From: Mixta tenebrionis
GTDB lineage: Bacteria > Pseudomonadota > Gammaproteobacteria > Enterobacterales > Enterobacteriaceae
NCBI RefSeq assembly: GCF_006517625.1
Contig: NZ_VHQI01000010.1
Location: 62,001 to 126,000, forward strand
Direction of reading: 5' to 3'
DNA length: 64,000 bases
The notes under the pieces are model-generated. The model was not told the DNA's origin. It saw only the letters and a program-made list of their open reading frames with translations, and did no database searches. The position numbers and the translations under genes were made by a program. Shown here in pieces: positions 39,765-49,599 of the stretch; position 1 is the first letter of the stretch; every line of letters begins with the position of its first letter.

Positions 39765-40895
39765 ATGCGACTGTTTTCGGCTCTGATGGTATTACTCAGC
39801 GCGGCGCCGCTGGCGCAGGCGGCACCCTGGGCTTTTGTCGGCAGCTATCAGCCGCATGGCGAAGGCGTTTATCGCTTCAACGTTGCGCCGGACGGGGCGC
39901 TCAGCGGCAAAACGCTGGTCAGCCAGCTGCCCAATGCCGCGCAGCTGACGGCTAACGCGCGCGGCGACGTGCTCTACGTCGCCAGCGAAAGCAGTCCGGG
40001 CGCCGTTACGGCCTGGCGGCTGAATGCGGCAGGCGAGCTGACGATGATTAATCAGGTCAGCAGCATGGGCAGCGGGCCGGTTTATCTGACGCTGACCCCT
40101 GACGGCAGGTTTTTGCTGGTGGCTAACTACGTAAGCGGCAGCATTGCGGTGCTGCCGGTACGTGAAGATGGCGGGCTGGATAACGCCAGCGACAGCAGGC
40201 AGCACCAGGGGCCGCCGGGCGCTGCACAGCCGCAGGCGGCAGTAGAAGGCAGCTTTGCCCGCAGCGATCATGACGGGCCGCATGCGCATATGATCGCCAG
40301 CGACGCCTCCGGGCGCTACGTCTTTAGTACCGATTTAGGTTTGGATCGCATTTATCAATACCGACTCAGCGAGCAGGGCAGGCTGACGCCGAATACGCCG
40401 CCGTGGCTCGCCGCCTCTTCCGCCGGAGCGGGGCCGCGCCATTTCGTCTTTGCGCCGCAGGGCGAAACGCTCTACCTGATTAACGAAGAGGCTTCAACGC
40501 TGACGCGTTATCGTTTCAACCCGCAGACGGGCCTGCTGAGCGAGCAGCAAACGCTCTCCTCGCTGCCGTCGGGCTACAAAGGTACCAGCTTCGCCTCCGG
40601 GTTAGTTATCGATAAGGCTGGTAAGCATCTCTATGTGCTTAACCGTCTGCATAACAGCATCGCGCATTTCCGTATTGCCAACGGTGGCGAGCTACAGCTG
40701 GTGGATCACATCTGGACGCAGGGCGACTACCCGCGCACGCTGACGCTCTCGCCCGATGAACGCTCGCTCTACGTGCTTAACCAGCGCAGCGATAATATCA
40801 CCCGCTTCCAGCGGGATCCGGAGAGCGGCGGATTACGCTTCAGCGGCGATTTTACCGCGGTTGGCGCGCCGTCTCAGATGGTGATCGTACCATGA
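39765..40895 (+). CDS. Exported lactonase-family beta-propeller protein
   Basis: 376 residues with a clear signal peptide (about 1-19, LLSAAPLAQA-AP), then a seven-bladed propeller of the 6-phosphogluconolactonase (YbhE/Pgl) family: FVGSYQPHGEGVYRF, DHDGPHAHMIASDASGRYVF, GAGPRHFVF, SGYKGTSFASGLVID, GDYPRTLTLSPDERSLYV (read in pieces). Export means it cannot act on cytoplasmic phosphogluconolactone. It may open an aldonolactone in the periplasm before uptake by the DUF4310/4311 system. Same strand, 41 bases after dgaF and 59 before the regulator. Confidence 0.85.
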   Translation: MRLFSALMVLLSAAPLAQAAPWAFVGSYQPHGEGVYRFNVAPDGALSGKTLVSQLPNAAQLTANARGDVLYVASESSPGAVTAWRLNAAGELTMINQVSSMGSGPVYLTLTPDGRFLLVANYVSGSIAVLPVREDGGLDNASDSRQHQGPPGAAQPQAAVEGSFARSDHDGPHAHMIASDASGRYVFSTDLGLDRIYQYRLSEQGRLTPNTPPWLAASSAGAGPRHFVFAPQGETLYLINEEASTLTRYRFNPQTGLLSEQQTLSSLPSGYKGTSFASGLVIDKAGKHLYVLNRLHNSIAHFRIANGGELQLVDHIWTQGDYPRTLTLSPDERSLYVLNQRSDNITRFQRDPESGGLRFSGDFTAVGAPSQMVIVP

Positions 40896-40954
40896 ACAGT
40901 GGTTAATAGTTTTAATTCGCAGCCTTCGTATGCTGCCAACAGGGGAGAGCCGCC

Positions 40955-42865
40955 GTGAGGTTTCCAAACCAGCGACTGGCGCAATTGTTTGATATATTGC
41001 AAAACGAAACGCTGCCGCAGGACGAGCTGGCGCGGCGTTTCGCCGTCTCCACGCGCACGGTGCGCACCGATATCAATATGCTGAATGAGATGCTGGCCGA
41101 TCACGGCGCGCTGTTTGTTCTCAGCCGCGGCGAGGGTTACCAGCTGCGCATTGTTGATGCGGCGCGCTATCAGCGCCTGCGCCAGCAGACGCCGTCCCAT
41201 CTGCGCGTGCCGCGCACTTCAACCGAACGCATCCACTATCTGCTGACGCGCTTTCTCACTTCGGCATGGGCCATCAAGCTGGAGGATCTGGCGGAAGAGT
41301 GGTTTGTCAGCCGCGCCACGCTGCAAAGCGATATGGCTGAAGTGCGCGAATGGCTCAGCCGCTATCAGCTCACCATTGAGGCGCGCCCGCGCTATGGTAT
41401 GAAGCTGTTCGGCAGCGAAATGGCTATCCGCACCTGCCTTACCGATCTGCTCTGGCAGATCGCGCAGGAGAACAGCGAAAGCCCGCTGCTGCAGATGGAG
41501 GCGCTGAACAGCGGCATGCTGCTGACGCTGCAGCCGCTGCTGCAGCAGTGCTTTACGCGCTTTAACATCCGCATGACCGATGAAGGCGAGCTTTACCTGC
41601 GTATTTACTGCGCGGTGGCGGTACGCCGTATTAGCGAAGGCTATCCGCTGTGCGATTTTAGCGCCGAGGAGGTGGATGACGAGGTGCAGCAGGCGGCGCA
41701 TCATATTATCAACCTGCTGCGCCCGATGGCCGGCAAGGCGATTGCGCCGGCGGAAGAGGCCTGGCTGCGTCTGAATATCGCCGCCCGGCGCGTGGAGGAG
41801 ATCGCGCCCAGCGCCATCAGCGCCGACGATGGCGATTCGCTGGTGGACTATATCCTCAGCTATATCAACACCCACTATAACTACAATCTGCAAAACGACC
41901 AGCAGCTGCGCGCCGATCTGCTCACGCATATTAAAACCATGATCACCCGCGTGCGCTACCAGATCACCATCCCTAATCCGCTGCTGACCAATATCAAGCA
42001 GCACTATCCAATGGCCTACGACGTTACGCTGGCGGCGGTCTCCAGCTGGAGCAAGTACACGCCTTACGAAATCAGCGAAAACGAGATCGGCTTTCTGGTG
42101 CTGCACATCGGCGTTGGGCTGGAGCGCCACTATAACGTCGGCTACCAGCGCCATCCGCAGGTGCTGCTGGTGTGCGATACCGGCAACTCTACCGTGCGCA
42201 TGATTCAGGCGATGCTGCTGCGCCGCTATCCGCAAATCGTGGTAACCCGCATCATTTCGCTGCGGGAATATGAGGCGCAGGCGGCCATTGAAGAAGATTT
42301 TATTATCTCTACCGTGCGGCTTAGCGAGAAAGGCAAGCCGGTAGTCGTGATGTCGCCGTTTCCCACCGACTATCAGCTGGAGCAGCTGGGTAAACTGGTG
42401 CTGGTGGATCGCACTCGCCCTTATATGCTGGAGAAGTTTTTCGACGCTCGCCATTTCTGCATTATCGATCGTCCTATCGATCAGGCGCAGCTGTTTGGTC
42501 AGCTCTGCCGGCAGCTGGAGCAGGAAGGCTTTGTCGATCAGGCTTTCTATCCTTCGGTTGAGGAGCGCGAGGCGATTCTCAGCACCATGCTGGGCGAAGG
42601 GATCGCGCTGCCGCACTCGCTGGGGCTGCTGGCGAAGAAAAGCGTGGTCTACACCGTGCTGGCGCCGCAGGGTATCGCCTGGGGCGAAGAGACCGCCTAT
42701 GTCATTTTCCTGCTGGCGATCAGTAAAGATGATTATGAAGAGGCGATGGCGATTTACGATCTGTTCGTCACCTTTATGCGCGAGCGCGCCATGACGCGGC
42801 TGCGCGACAGCCACGACTTCGACAGCTTTAAGGCGGTGGCGCTGGATTGTCTGAGCCGGCTGTAG
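40955..42865 (+). CDS. PTS-controlled transcriptional activator (MtlR/LicR-like, BglG family)
   Basis: 636 residues, GTG start. Domains: N-terminal HTH_11 (ELARRFAVSTRTVRTDINML, about 20-39), Mga-like HTH (about 80-165, EEWFVSRATLQSDMAEV), PRD1 (about 190-290), PRD2 (about 300-400), an EIIB-like domain with a Cys loop (VLLVCDTGNSTVRM, about 405-418) and a C-terminal EIIA domain (500-636) with GIALPHS as phospho-His site. The N-terminus is a DNA-binding HTH and not the RNA-binding CAT domain, so this should be an activator and not an antiterminator. As last gene of the cluster it is the obvious regulator of 34183-40895. Confidence 0.88.
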   Translation: MRFPNQRLAQLFDILQNETLPQDELARRFAVSTRTVRTDINMLNEMLADHGALFVLSRGEGYQLRIVDAARYQRLRQQTPSHLRVPRTSTERIHYLLTRFLTSAWAIKLEDLAEEWFVSRATLQSDMAEVREWLSRYQLTIEARPRYGMKLFGSEMAIRTCLTDLLWQIAQENSESPLLQMEALNSGMLLTLQPLLQQCFTRFNIRMTDEGELYLRIYCAVAVRRISEGYPLCDFSAEEVDDEVQQAAHHIINLLRPMAGKAIAPAEEAWLRLNIAARRVEEIAPSAISADDGDSLVDYILSYINTHYNYNLQNDQQLRADLLTHIKTMITRVRYQITIPNPLLTNIKQHYPMAYDVTLAAVSSWSKYTPYEISENEIGFLVLHIGVGLERHYNVGYQRHPQVLLVCDTGNSTVRMIQAMLLRRYPQIVVTRIISLREYEAQAAIEEDFIISTVRLSEKGKPVVVMSPFPTDYQLEQLGKLVLVDRTRPYMLEKFFDARHFCIIDRPIDQAQLFGQLCRQLEQEGFVDQAFYPSVEEREAILSTMLGEGIALPHSLGLLAKKSVVYTVLAPQGIAWGEETAYVIFLLAISKDDYEEAMAIYDLFVTFMRERAMTRLRDSHDFDSFKAVALDCLSRL

Positions 42866-43183
42866 CCATATTTTAATAATTAAGCCGGAATGAATAATGA
42901 AATATAAAAATGATCTCGGTCCGGCTGTTTTATCGCTGGATTAATAAGTTATTTTTCTTTGCTTATTTTAATGTGATGTATTTGTTCTGTGTGTAAATTG
43001 TTTTCTGCTGGTTTGTCCGCGCTGATTAATTATAGCCGGCGCGATCTGCCGCGGTTTTTCACGAAATATGTCTGGCGTCGCTTTTCCGTTGCAGTATGAT
43101 CGAACCCTTGCCTTTAATTTTCATCTTTAAGGTTAAGTCCCGCTAAAGATGAGATTGTCAAAACTATATGCAAAGGGTGCGCT
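42866..43183. other. AT-rich intergenic region
   Basis: 318 bases, clearly more AT-rich than the genes on both sides. A weak hairpin (AGCCGG ... CCGGCT, 42883-42930, with a long loop and a short T-run) may end the upstream cluster. No gene seen. Confidence 0.45.
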
Positions 43184-43630
43184 GTGGGCAACTTAACTAA
43201 AGAAGGCTACTGCCAGGATGGTTTTATTGACCGCCATTATCAGAACGTAGAATTTATCGGGCGTAAATTAGCGTTACATGCCTGGGAAACCAGCCGGCCG
43301 CTGGATACGGCTGCTCTGGCAGCCTTCCCGGAATATACCGGCATGAGAGAGGCGGGGCGCTATCATGTTCAGCAATTCCTCGTCCGTTCAAAACTGTTTA
43401 ATATCGATACCAAAAAAAAGGAATTTGTCGCGCAGCTTATTGCGCTGGAACCGAACAGCGATGCTTATACTCAGGCGCTGAAAAAGATCGATGCCTACCG
43501 CAAATATATTCACGAGCATCATTTTATTGAACAACAGTATGACGCCGCTCCTCGCGGCTATCAGCCTGGAGAAGAGCGTCCGACCAATATTGAGCATCTG
43601 CGTGAAATGGTAGCAAAAGGCGATTTTTAA
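43184..43630 (+). CDS. Unrecognised 148-residue protein
   Basis: GTG start with AAGGG about seven bases upstream. 148 residues, soluble, no signal peptide or TM segment, mixed charge, about a quarter aromatic plus charged. Visible segments are EGYCQDGFIDRHYQNVEFIGRKL, LHAWETSRPLD, a Lys-rich KKKEFVAQLIALEP helix and YRKYIHEHHFIEQQYDAAPRGYQPGEERP (read in pieces). I recognise no family. Codon use is less GC-biased than neighbours and it follows an AT-rich gap at a synteny break, which suggests acquisition. Convergent with rnpB and sharing its terminator. Confidence 0.65.
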   Translation: MGNLTKEGYCQDGFIDRHYQNVEFIGRKLALHAWETSRPLDTAALAAFPEYTGMREAGRYHVQQFLVRSKLFNIDTKKKEFVAQLIALEPNSDAYTQALKKIDAYRKYIHEHHFIEQQYDAAPRGYQPGEERPTNIEHLREMVAKGDF

Positions 43631-43725
43631 TCGCGGCGGCCAGGCGCATTGTTATAACTGGCTAATGTTTATTACTGGCTGGGGTTTATTAGCGGCCGCT
43701 GGCATTTGTTAACCGCTGCTAAAGT

Positions 43726-43751
43726 AAAAACCCCGCCGAAGCGGGGTTTTT
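43726..43751. terminator. Bidirectional terminator, rnpB and the 148-residue protein gene
   Basis: CCCCGC-CGAA-GCGGGG stem flanked by A5 and T5. It directly follows the rnpB 3' end on the minus strand. Confidence 0.9.
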
Positions 43752-43754
43752 AAA

Positions 43755-44132
<378 letters not shown>

Positions 44133-44164
44133 GGCGCGGATGATAGGCGATTCCGGCCGCTTTG

Positions 44165-45028
44165 TCATCCTTCTTGCTGTTCGAGCGCGTATTTATACAG
44201 CGCGTTCTTCTTCACGCCGTGAATTTCCGCCGTCAGCGCGGCCGCTTTCTTCAGCGGCAGCTCTTTTTGCAGCAGCGCCAGAGTACGCAGCGCCTCGGCG
44301 GGCAGCGCCTCCTCATCAGCCTGATGCCCGGCGACAATCAGCACCATCTCGCCTTTCCGCCGGTTTTCATCCTCTTCAACCCAGGCGAGCAGTTCCGCCG
44401 CCGGCGCGCCGTGAATCGACTCCCAGGTTTTGGTCAGCTCGCGCGCCAGCACCACGTAACGGTCGCCGCCCAGCTCGCTTACCATATCGCGCAGGCTGTC
44501 GAGCAGACGATGCGTCGACTCATAGAAAATCAGCGTGCGCGGCTCCTGCAGCAGGGCGCGCAGCGTATCGCAACGCGCTTTACTTTTCGCCGGTAAAAAA
44601 CCTTCGTAGCAGAAGCGATCGGAGGGCAGGCCGGCGGCGCTTAGCGCGGCGATGGCGGCGCAGGGGCCGGGCAGGGGCACCACGCGTATGCCCGCCTCGC
44701 GGCAGCGGCGCACCAGATGATAGCCGGGATCGTTAATCAGCGGCGTGCCGGCATCGGAAACCAGCGCGACGCTTTGGCCTTCCTGCAGCCGGGTTAGCAA
44801 AAGCTCTGCTTTCTGTTGTTCATTGTGATCGTGTAATGCGAAGAGGCGCGCATTGATGGCGAAATGTTGTAGCAACAGTCCGGTATGACGTGTATCTTCC
44901 GCAGCCACCAGATCGACGCTCTGCAGCACCGTCAGCGCCCGCTGGGTTATATCGCCCAGATTGCCGATCGGAGTGGGAACGATATAGAGCGTGCTGGCAG
45001 AGATCTCTGCCCGATCGTGTTGTATCAT
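44165..45028 (-). CDS. rsmI: 16S rRNA (cytidine1402-2'-O)-methyltransferase RsmI
   Basis: SAM-dependent tetrapyrrole-methylase-fold enzyme that methylates the ribose of C1402 in the 30S decoding centre. 287 residues against 286 in E. coli. [15 protein letters not shown] at the N-terminus, [17 protein letters not shown] and [18 protein letters not shown] motifs are present. Divergent from lpoA, as in E. coli yraL-yraM. Confidence 0.96.
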   Translation of the reverse strand: MIQHDRAEISASTLYIVPTPIGNLGDITQRALTVLQSVDLVAAEDTRHTGLLLQHFAINARLFALHDHNEQQKAELLLTRLQEGQSVALVSDAGTPLINDPGYHLVRRCREAGIRVVPLPGPCAAIAALSAAGLPSDRFCYEGFLPAKSKARCDTLRALLQEPRTLIFYESTHRLLDSLRDMVSELGGDRYVVLARELTKTWESIHGAPAAELLAWVEEDENRRKGEMVLIVAGHQADEEALPAEALRTLALLQKELPLKKAAALTAEIHGVKKNALYKYALEQQEG

Positions 45029-45089
45029 TGTTTCATCCGAATAGCCGATTTAATATTGAGCATTCTGAAAAAAACTTACTGGATACAGT

Positions 45090-47183
45090 ATGCTTCCTTC
45101 AAAAGTCGTACGAAAAAAAGCAGGACGCTTCGTGCCCGTTCTGCTGGCGGGGCTGATTTTAGCAGCCTGTACCGGCCAGACGCCGCAAGCCCCTTCGGTA
45201 GATATCCAGGGGCCGGCCATGGGCACCTCCGACTATTATCTGCAACAGGTGCAGCAAAGCCCAAATGATAACAAGGCTGACTGGCAATTACTCGCTATAC
45301 GTGCCTTGCTTAACGAAGGGAAGTATCCCCAGGCGGGCCAGCAGATTAACCAGCTTCCCCAGAGTTTGAGCGATACTCAGCGTCTGGAGCTGCAGCTGCT
45401 AACCGCGCAGCTGCGTCTTGGCGGTCAGGATGTCGCCAACGCGCAGGGTATACTGGCGAAACTCGATCCCTCCGCCATGTCTAAAGATCAACAGCGGCGC
45501 TATTACGGCCTGAAGATCGCCGCCAGCCAGGGGCGCCCGTCGCTCGATCTGCTGCGCGCGCTGATCGCTCAGGAACCGCTGCTGGCGGATAAAGCGCATC
45601 AGGATAACATCGATGCCACCTGGCAGGCGCTGTTGCAGCTGCCGCCGGAGCAGATGAACAGCCTGGTGATCAACGCGGATGAGAATACGCTGCAGGGCTG
45701 GCTCGATCTGCTCAATATTTACAAAGCGAACCGTAGCGAACCCGATATGCTGAAAAACGGCATTCGCGACTGGCAGGTGCGCTACCCGCAGAACCCGGCG
45801 GCGAAGAACCTGCCCGGCGCGCTGAGCCAGCTACAGAACTATCAGCCCGCCTCTGCCGGCAGGATTGCGCTGCTGCTGCCGTTAAATGGTCAGGCGCAGA
45901 TATTTGCCGGCGCCATCCAGAAAGGCTTCTTTGATGCGAAAAACGGCGTGCTGAATGTTGTCTCTGCGCCCGGCAGCGCGCAGGATCCCATCGCGCTGAA
46001 CGATGACGGCGACGATGCTGCGGAAAATCCGGATGCGCCGCAGGATGGCGGCGGCGATCGCCCGGCTGACGCGGTAGTAAGCCCTGCGGCCGCCCCGGTC
46101 GACGCAGCTGACGGCGATGCCTCCGAGCCGCAGGCCGCACAGGCCGCGCCTCAGGAAGCGGTTCCAGCGCCGGCCGCCGCCGCGCCCGCCGGCAGCGTTG
46201 AGGTGAAAGTTTACGATACCAGCTCGCAGCCGGTGCAGCAGGTTATCGCCCAGGCGCTGCAGGATGGCGCGACGCTGGTAGTCGGCCCGCTGCTGAAAAA
46301 CAACGTGCAGCAGGTGGCGGATGGCTCGACGCCGTTGAACGTGCTGGCGCTTAACGAGCCGGAGAATATCCAGAACCATCCGAATCTTTGCTACTTTGCG
46401 CTTTCCCCTGAAGACGAAGCGCGCGATGCCGCGCATCATATCTGGCAGCAGGGCAAGCGTATGCCGCTGCTGCTGGTGCCGCGCAGTTCACTGGGCAACC
46501 GCGTCAGCAAAGCTTTTGCTCAGCAGTGGCAGCAGCTGGGCGGCGACACGGTGCTGCAGCAGTCGTTTGGCTCCACCGCCGAACTGAAGCGGGGCATCAA
46601 CAGCGGAGCCGGGATTAGCCTGAGCGGCACGCCGATTGCGCCAGCCGTCAGCGAGCCGCAGAGCGTCACTATCGCCGGGCTTACTATTCCAGCGCCGCAG
46701 CAGAGCGGAGCGGCGGAAAGCGCGGCGGCCACAGGCAGCGGCGGCAGCGTCGATGCGGTCTATATCGTAGCGACGCAGAGCGAACTGCAGCTGATCAAGC
46801 CGATGATCGCCATGCGTATCAGCAGCCGCAGCAGCGTAGCGCTTTATGCCAGCTCCCGCAGCTTCCAGGCGGGAACCGGGACTGATTTCCGTCTGGAGAT
46901 GGAAGGGCTGCAGTTTAGCGATATCCCGCTGCTGTCAGGCGCTAATCCGGCGCTGATGCAGCAGGCGGCGCGCAGCTTTAACAATGATTACTCGCTGGTT
47001 CGTCTCTATGCGATGGGGATTGACGCCTGGACGCTTGCTAACCACTTTAGCGAAATACGCCAGGTGCCCGGCTATCGTATTGAAGGCAACACCGGCCAGC
47101 TGAGCGCGACTGAGCAGTGCGTTATCAACAGGAAGCTGACATGGAGCCAGTATCGTCAGGGGCAGGTAGTCCCGGCCAGCTAA
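45090..47183 (+). CDS. lpoA: LpoA, outer-membrane activator of PBP1a
   Basis: Lipoprotein reaching from the outer membrane to stimulate the transpeptidase of PBP1a. 697 residues against 678 in E. coli. Signal peptide with lipobox LAAC (Cys at about 27, followed by Thr). N-terminal TPR-like domain (about 28-255), C-terminal periplasmic-binding-protein-like domain beginning [24 protein letters not shown]. Within it an Asp/Ala/Pro-rich insertion (about residues 308-370) is longer than I recall for E. coli and probably disordered. The 3' end overlaps yraN by 43 bases. Confidence 0.94.
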   Translation: MLPSKVVRKKAGRFVPVLLAGLILAACTGQTPQAPSVDIQGPAMGTSDYYLQQVQQSPNDNKADWQLLAIRALLNEGKYPQAGQQINQLPQSLSDTQRLELQLLTAQLRLGGQDVANAQGILAKLDPSAMSKDQQRRYYGLKIAASQGRPSLDLLRALIAQEPLLADKAHQDNIDATWQALLQLPPEQMNSLVINADENTLQGWLDLLNIYKANRSEPDMLKNGIRDWQVRYPQNPAAKNLPGALSQLQNYQPASAGRIALLLPLNGQAQIFAGAIQKGFFDAKNGVLNVVSAPGSAQDPIALNDDGDDAAENPDAPQDGGGDRPADAVVSPAAAPVDAADGDASEPQAAQAAPQEAVPAPAAAAPAGSVEVKVYDTSSQPVQQVIAQALQDGATLVVGPLLKNNVQQVADGSTPLNVLALNEPENIQNHPNLCYFALSPEDEARDAAHHIWQQGKRMPLLLVPRSSLGNRVSKAFAQQWQQLGGDTVLQQSFGSTAELKRGINSGAGISLSGTPIAPAVSEPQSVTIAGLTIPAPQQSGAAESAAATGSGGSVDAVYIVATQSELQLIKPMIAMRISSRSSVALYASSRSFQAGTGTDFRLEMEGLQFSDIPLLSGANPALMQQAARSFNNDYSLVRLYAMGIDAWTLANHFSEIRQVPGYRIEGNTGQLSATEQCVINRKLTWSQYRQGQVVPAS

Positions 47184-47536
47184 GCCGTCAGCAAAAAGGC
47201 GCGCGCTATGAATTAATGGCGCGGCGTCATCTGGAGCGGGCGGGGCTGGTTTTTATTGCCGCCAACGTGCGCTATCGCGTTGGCGAACTTGATTTAATTA
47301 TGCGTGACGGGCGACAGTGGGTGTTTGTCGAGGTACGCTATCGCCGCGACGCGCGTTTTGGCGGCGCGGCAATGAGCGTGACCTGGCGCAAGCAGCAGAA
47401 GCTGTTGCGCAGCGCGGCCCTGTGGCTGACGGCGCGCAACGCCAGTTTCGATACGGCCGACTGTCGCTTTGACGTGGTCGCCATCACCGGAGAGCAGCTC
47501 ACGTGGCTGCCCGATGCGTTTCAAGCCCACATTTAG
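47141..47536 (+). CDS. yraN: UPF0102 endonuclease-like protein YraN
   Basis: Restriction-endonuclease-fold protein of unknown function. 131 residues from the ATG at 47141 ([16 protein letters not shown]), the E. coli length. The PD-(D/E)xK-type core is visible as [10 protein letters not shown] and VFVEVRYRR. The start is inside lpoA, an overlap that implies coupled translation. Confidence 0.93.
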   Translation: MEPVSSGAGSPGQLSRQQKGARYELMARRHLERAGLVFIAANVRYRVGELDLIMRDGRQWVFVEVRYRRDARFGGAAMSVTWRKQQKLLRSAALWLTARNASFDTADCRFDVVAITGEQLTWLPDAFQAHI

Positions 47537-47550
47537 AACCAGGTGGTAGC

Positions 47551-48138
47551 GTGCTGGAAAGAATTAAAGCCTGTTTTACCGAAAGTATACAAACACAAAT
47601 AGCCGCGGCGGAGGCGCTGCCCGATGCCATTTCGCGTGCGGCGATGACGATGGTGCATTCGCTGCTGAACGGCAATAAGATTCTCTGCTGCGGCAACGGC
47701 ACGTCGGCGGCGAACGCGCAGCATTTTGCCGCCAGCATGATCAACCGTTACGAAGCGGAGCGCCCCAGTCTGCCAGCGCTGGCGCTGAGCGCGGATAACA
47801 TCCTGCTGACCGCTATCGGCGACGACCGGCTGCATGACGAAGTCTACGCCAAGCAGGTGCGGGCGCTGGGTCAGACGGGCGATGTGCTGCTGGCGATCTC
47901 TACCCGCGGCAACAGCCGGGATATTATTAAGGCGGTTGAGGCGGCGGTCACGCGTGATATGACCATTATCGCCCTGACCGGCTATGACGGCGGCGAGCTG
48001 GCCGGCCTGCTGGGCCCGCAGGATGTGGAGATCCGCATTCCTTCGCACAGAAGCGCAAGGATTCATGAGATGCATATGCTCACCGTGAACTGCCTGTGTG
48101 ATTTGATTGATAACACGCTTTTTCCACACCAGGAATAA
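47551..48138 (+). CDS. diaA: DnaA initiator-associating protein DiaA
   Basis: SIS-domain tetramer that binds DnaA and promotes its loading at oriC. 195 residues with a GTG start at 47551 (AGGTGG four bases upstream), giving [23 protein letters not shown], which aligns with E. coli MQERIKACF. SIS motif [18 protein letters not shown] and STRGNSRDI are present. Confidence 0.96.
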   Translation: MLERIKACFTESIQTQIAAAEALPDAISRAAMTMVHSLLNGNKILCCGNGTSAANAQHFAASMINRYEAERPSLPALALSADNILLTAIGDDRLHDEVYAKQVRALGQTGDVLLAISTRGNSRDIIKAVEAAVTRDMTIIALTGYDGGELAGLLGPQDVEIRIPSHRSARIHEMHMLTVNCLCDLIDNTLFPHQE

Positions 48139-48151
48139 ATAAGGAGATGCC

Positions 48152-48724
48152 ATGAAAGCATTATCTGTGCTGGCCGTGATCTTTACCGCCTTGCTGTTAC
48201 AGGGCTGCGCCGCCGTGGTTGTCGGCAGCGCGGCGGTGGCGACCAAGACCGCGACCGATCCACGTACCGTAGGGACGCAGGTGGACGATGGAACGCTGGA
48301 GCTGCGCGTCAGCAACGCGCTGGCGAAAGATCAGCAGATCAAAAACGAGGCGCATATCGTCGCTACCGCCTACCAGGGCAAAGTGCTGCTGACCGGCCAG
48401 GCGCCGGGCAGCGACGTAGCCGATCGCGCGAAGCAGATAGCGATGGGCGTGGAGGGCGCGACGGAGGTCTATAACGAAGTGCGCCAGGGGCCGAAGGTGA
48501 CGCTCGGCACCGCCTCATCCGATACCTGGATCACCACCAAGGTGCGCTCTCAGCTGCTGGGCAGCGATCGGGTGAAGTCGTCTAATGTGAAGGTGACCAC
48601 CGAAAACGGCGAGGTCTTTCTGTTAGGTCTGGTGACGCAGCAGGAGGCCAGCGCGGCGGCGGATATCGCCAGCCGGGTCAGCGGCGTGAAGCATGTCACT
48701 ACCGCCTTTACTATCCTGAAATAG
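48152..48724 (+). CDS. dolP: Outer-membrane lipoprotein DolP (YraP)
   Basis: Dual-BON lipoprotein that maintains outer-membrane integrity and supports BAM. 190 residues against 191 in E. coli. Lipobox LQGC (Cys at about 19). BON1 about 47-112, BON2 about 124-190, the second containing the phospholipid-binding segment ending VSGVKHVTTAFTIL. 13 bases after diaA, so part of lpoA-yraN-diaA-dolP. Confidence 0.95.
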   Translation: MKALSVLAVIFTALLLQGCAAVVVGSAAVATKTATDPRTVGTQVDDGTLELRVSNALAKDQQIKNEAHIVATAYQGKVLLTGQAPGSDVADRAKQIAMGVEGATEVYNEVRQGPKVTLGTASSDTWITTKVRSQLLGSDRVKSSNVKVTTENGEVFLLGLVTQQEASAAADIASRVSGVKHVTTAFTILK

Positions 48725-48732
48725 TTCTCCAG

Positions 48733-48756
48733 GGGCGACGTTGATGTCGCCCCGCT
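48733..48756. terminator. Hairpin between dolP and yhaK
   Basis: GGGGCGAC / GTCGCCCC 8-bp stem with a six-base loop, followed only by a weak GCTCTGTT. It sits between convergent genes. Confidence 0.5.
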
Positions 48757-48759
48757 CTG

Positions 48760-49464
48760 TTACGCCATCAGATCGATGACCAGCGCGCGCAGCGAGGTTT
48801 GCGCCTCCAGGCAAAGGCGGGATTCGTCACGGATAAAGGCGCCGTCGCCGCAGGCCAGCCTCTCCCGCTCGCCGTTGGCCGTCAGCGCATGAAAGCTACC
48901 GTGGATCGACTGTAGCCAGGCGCGCGATCCCCGCAGCGGCTGCTGCCATTTTTCACCTGGCTCCAGCCGGATATGGTGGATCCAGACCTGCTGACGCACC
49001 AGCAGGCTGCCATCTTCTCCGTCAGGCGAGGCGACTAGCTGATGCGGCTGGCGCGTATTCAGCGCCAGCTGCTGCACCAGATTATTCTCGCGATCCGGGC
49101 AGGCGTCGAGCCAGAGCTGAAGACGCGTCAGCGCGCGCTCTTTACTGACGTTCAGTTCGCTCCAGGTCACTCCCGGCTGCGTTGACAGCAGCAGCGCTTC
49201 GCCGGCGGCGGCGCGAATGCAGTTGCCTTCGCTGTCGCGGTACTCCGCTTCGCCCTGCAAAATCAGGTTAATAATATCCACCTGCGGATAGGTGCGCGGC
49301 TGAAAGGCGGCGCCGGGCGCCAGCACTTCCTGATTCAGCACGCGCAGCGAAGCGTAGCCCAGAAGTTTCGGATCGAAGTAGTGGCCAAAAGAAAAGGTAT
49401 AGCGCGCCTGTAGCCAGCCGTAATCGGCCTGGCCGCACTGTTGCGCGGTGCGTGAAGTCATCAT
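48760..49464 (-). CDS. yhaK: Pirin-family bicupin YhaK
   Basis: Bicupin of the pirin family; E. coli YhaK responds to nitrosative and oxidative stress and its enzymatic role is unknown. 234 residues. The first 55 residues (from TARQ/TAQQCGQADYGWLQARYTFSFGHYFDPKLLGYASL, in pieces) are nearly identical to E. coli. Divergent from yhaJ with 135 bases between, so YhaJ may control it. Confidence 0.93.
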   Translation of the reverse strand: MMTSRTAQQCGQADYGWLQARYTFSFGHYFDPKLLGYASLRVLNQEVLAPGAAFQPRTYPQVDIINLILQGEAEYRDSEGNCIRAAAGEALLLSTQPGVTWSELNVSKERALTRLQLWLDACPDRENNLVQQLALNTRQPHQLVASPDGEDGSLLVRQQVWIHHIRLEPGEKWQQPLRGSRAWLQSIHGSFHALTANGERERLACGDGAFIRDESRLCLEAQTSLRALVIDLMA

Positions 49465-49599
49465 CGTTAGTTTGCCTCCCGGCAGCGTTTGCCTGTAGCG
49501 CAGAAACGCTGGTTAGGTTTCCATGGTAAATATCTGGACGCCGGATTGTTAGCCAGTTAATCTGCCAGGCATATTCAAAATTACTGACAGAGATGCGCT

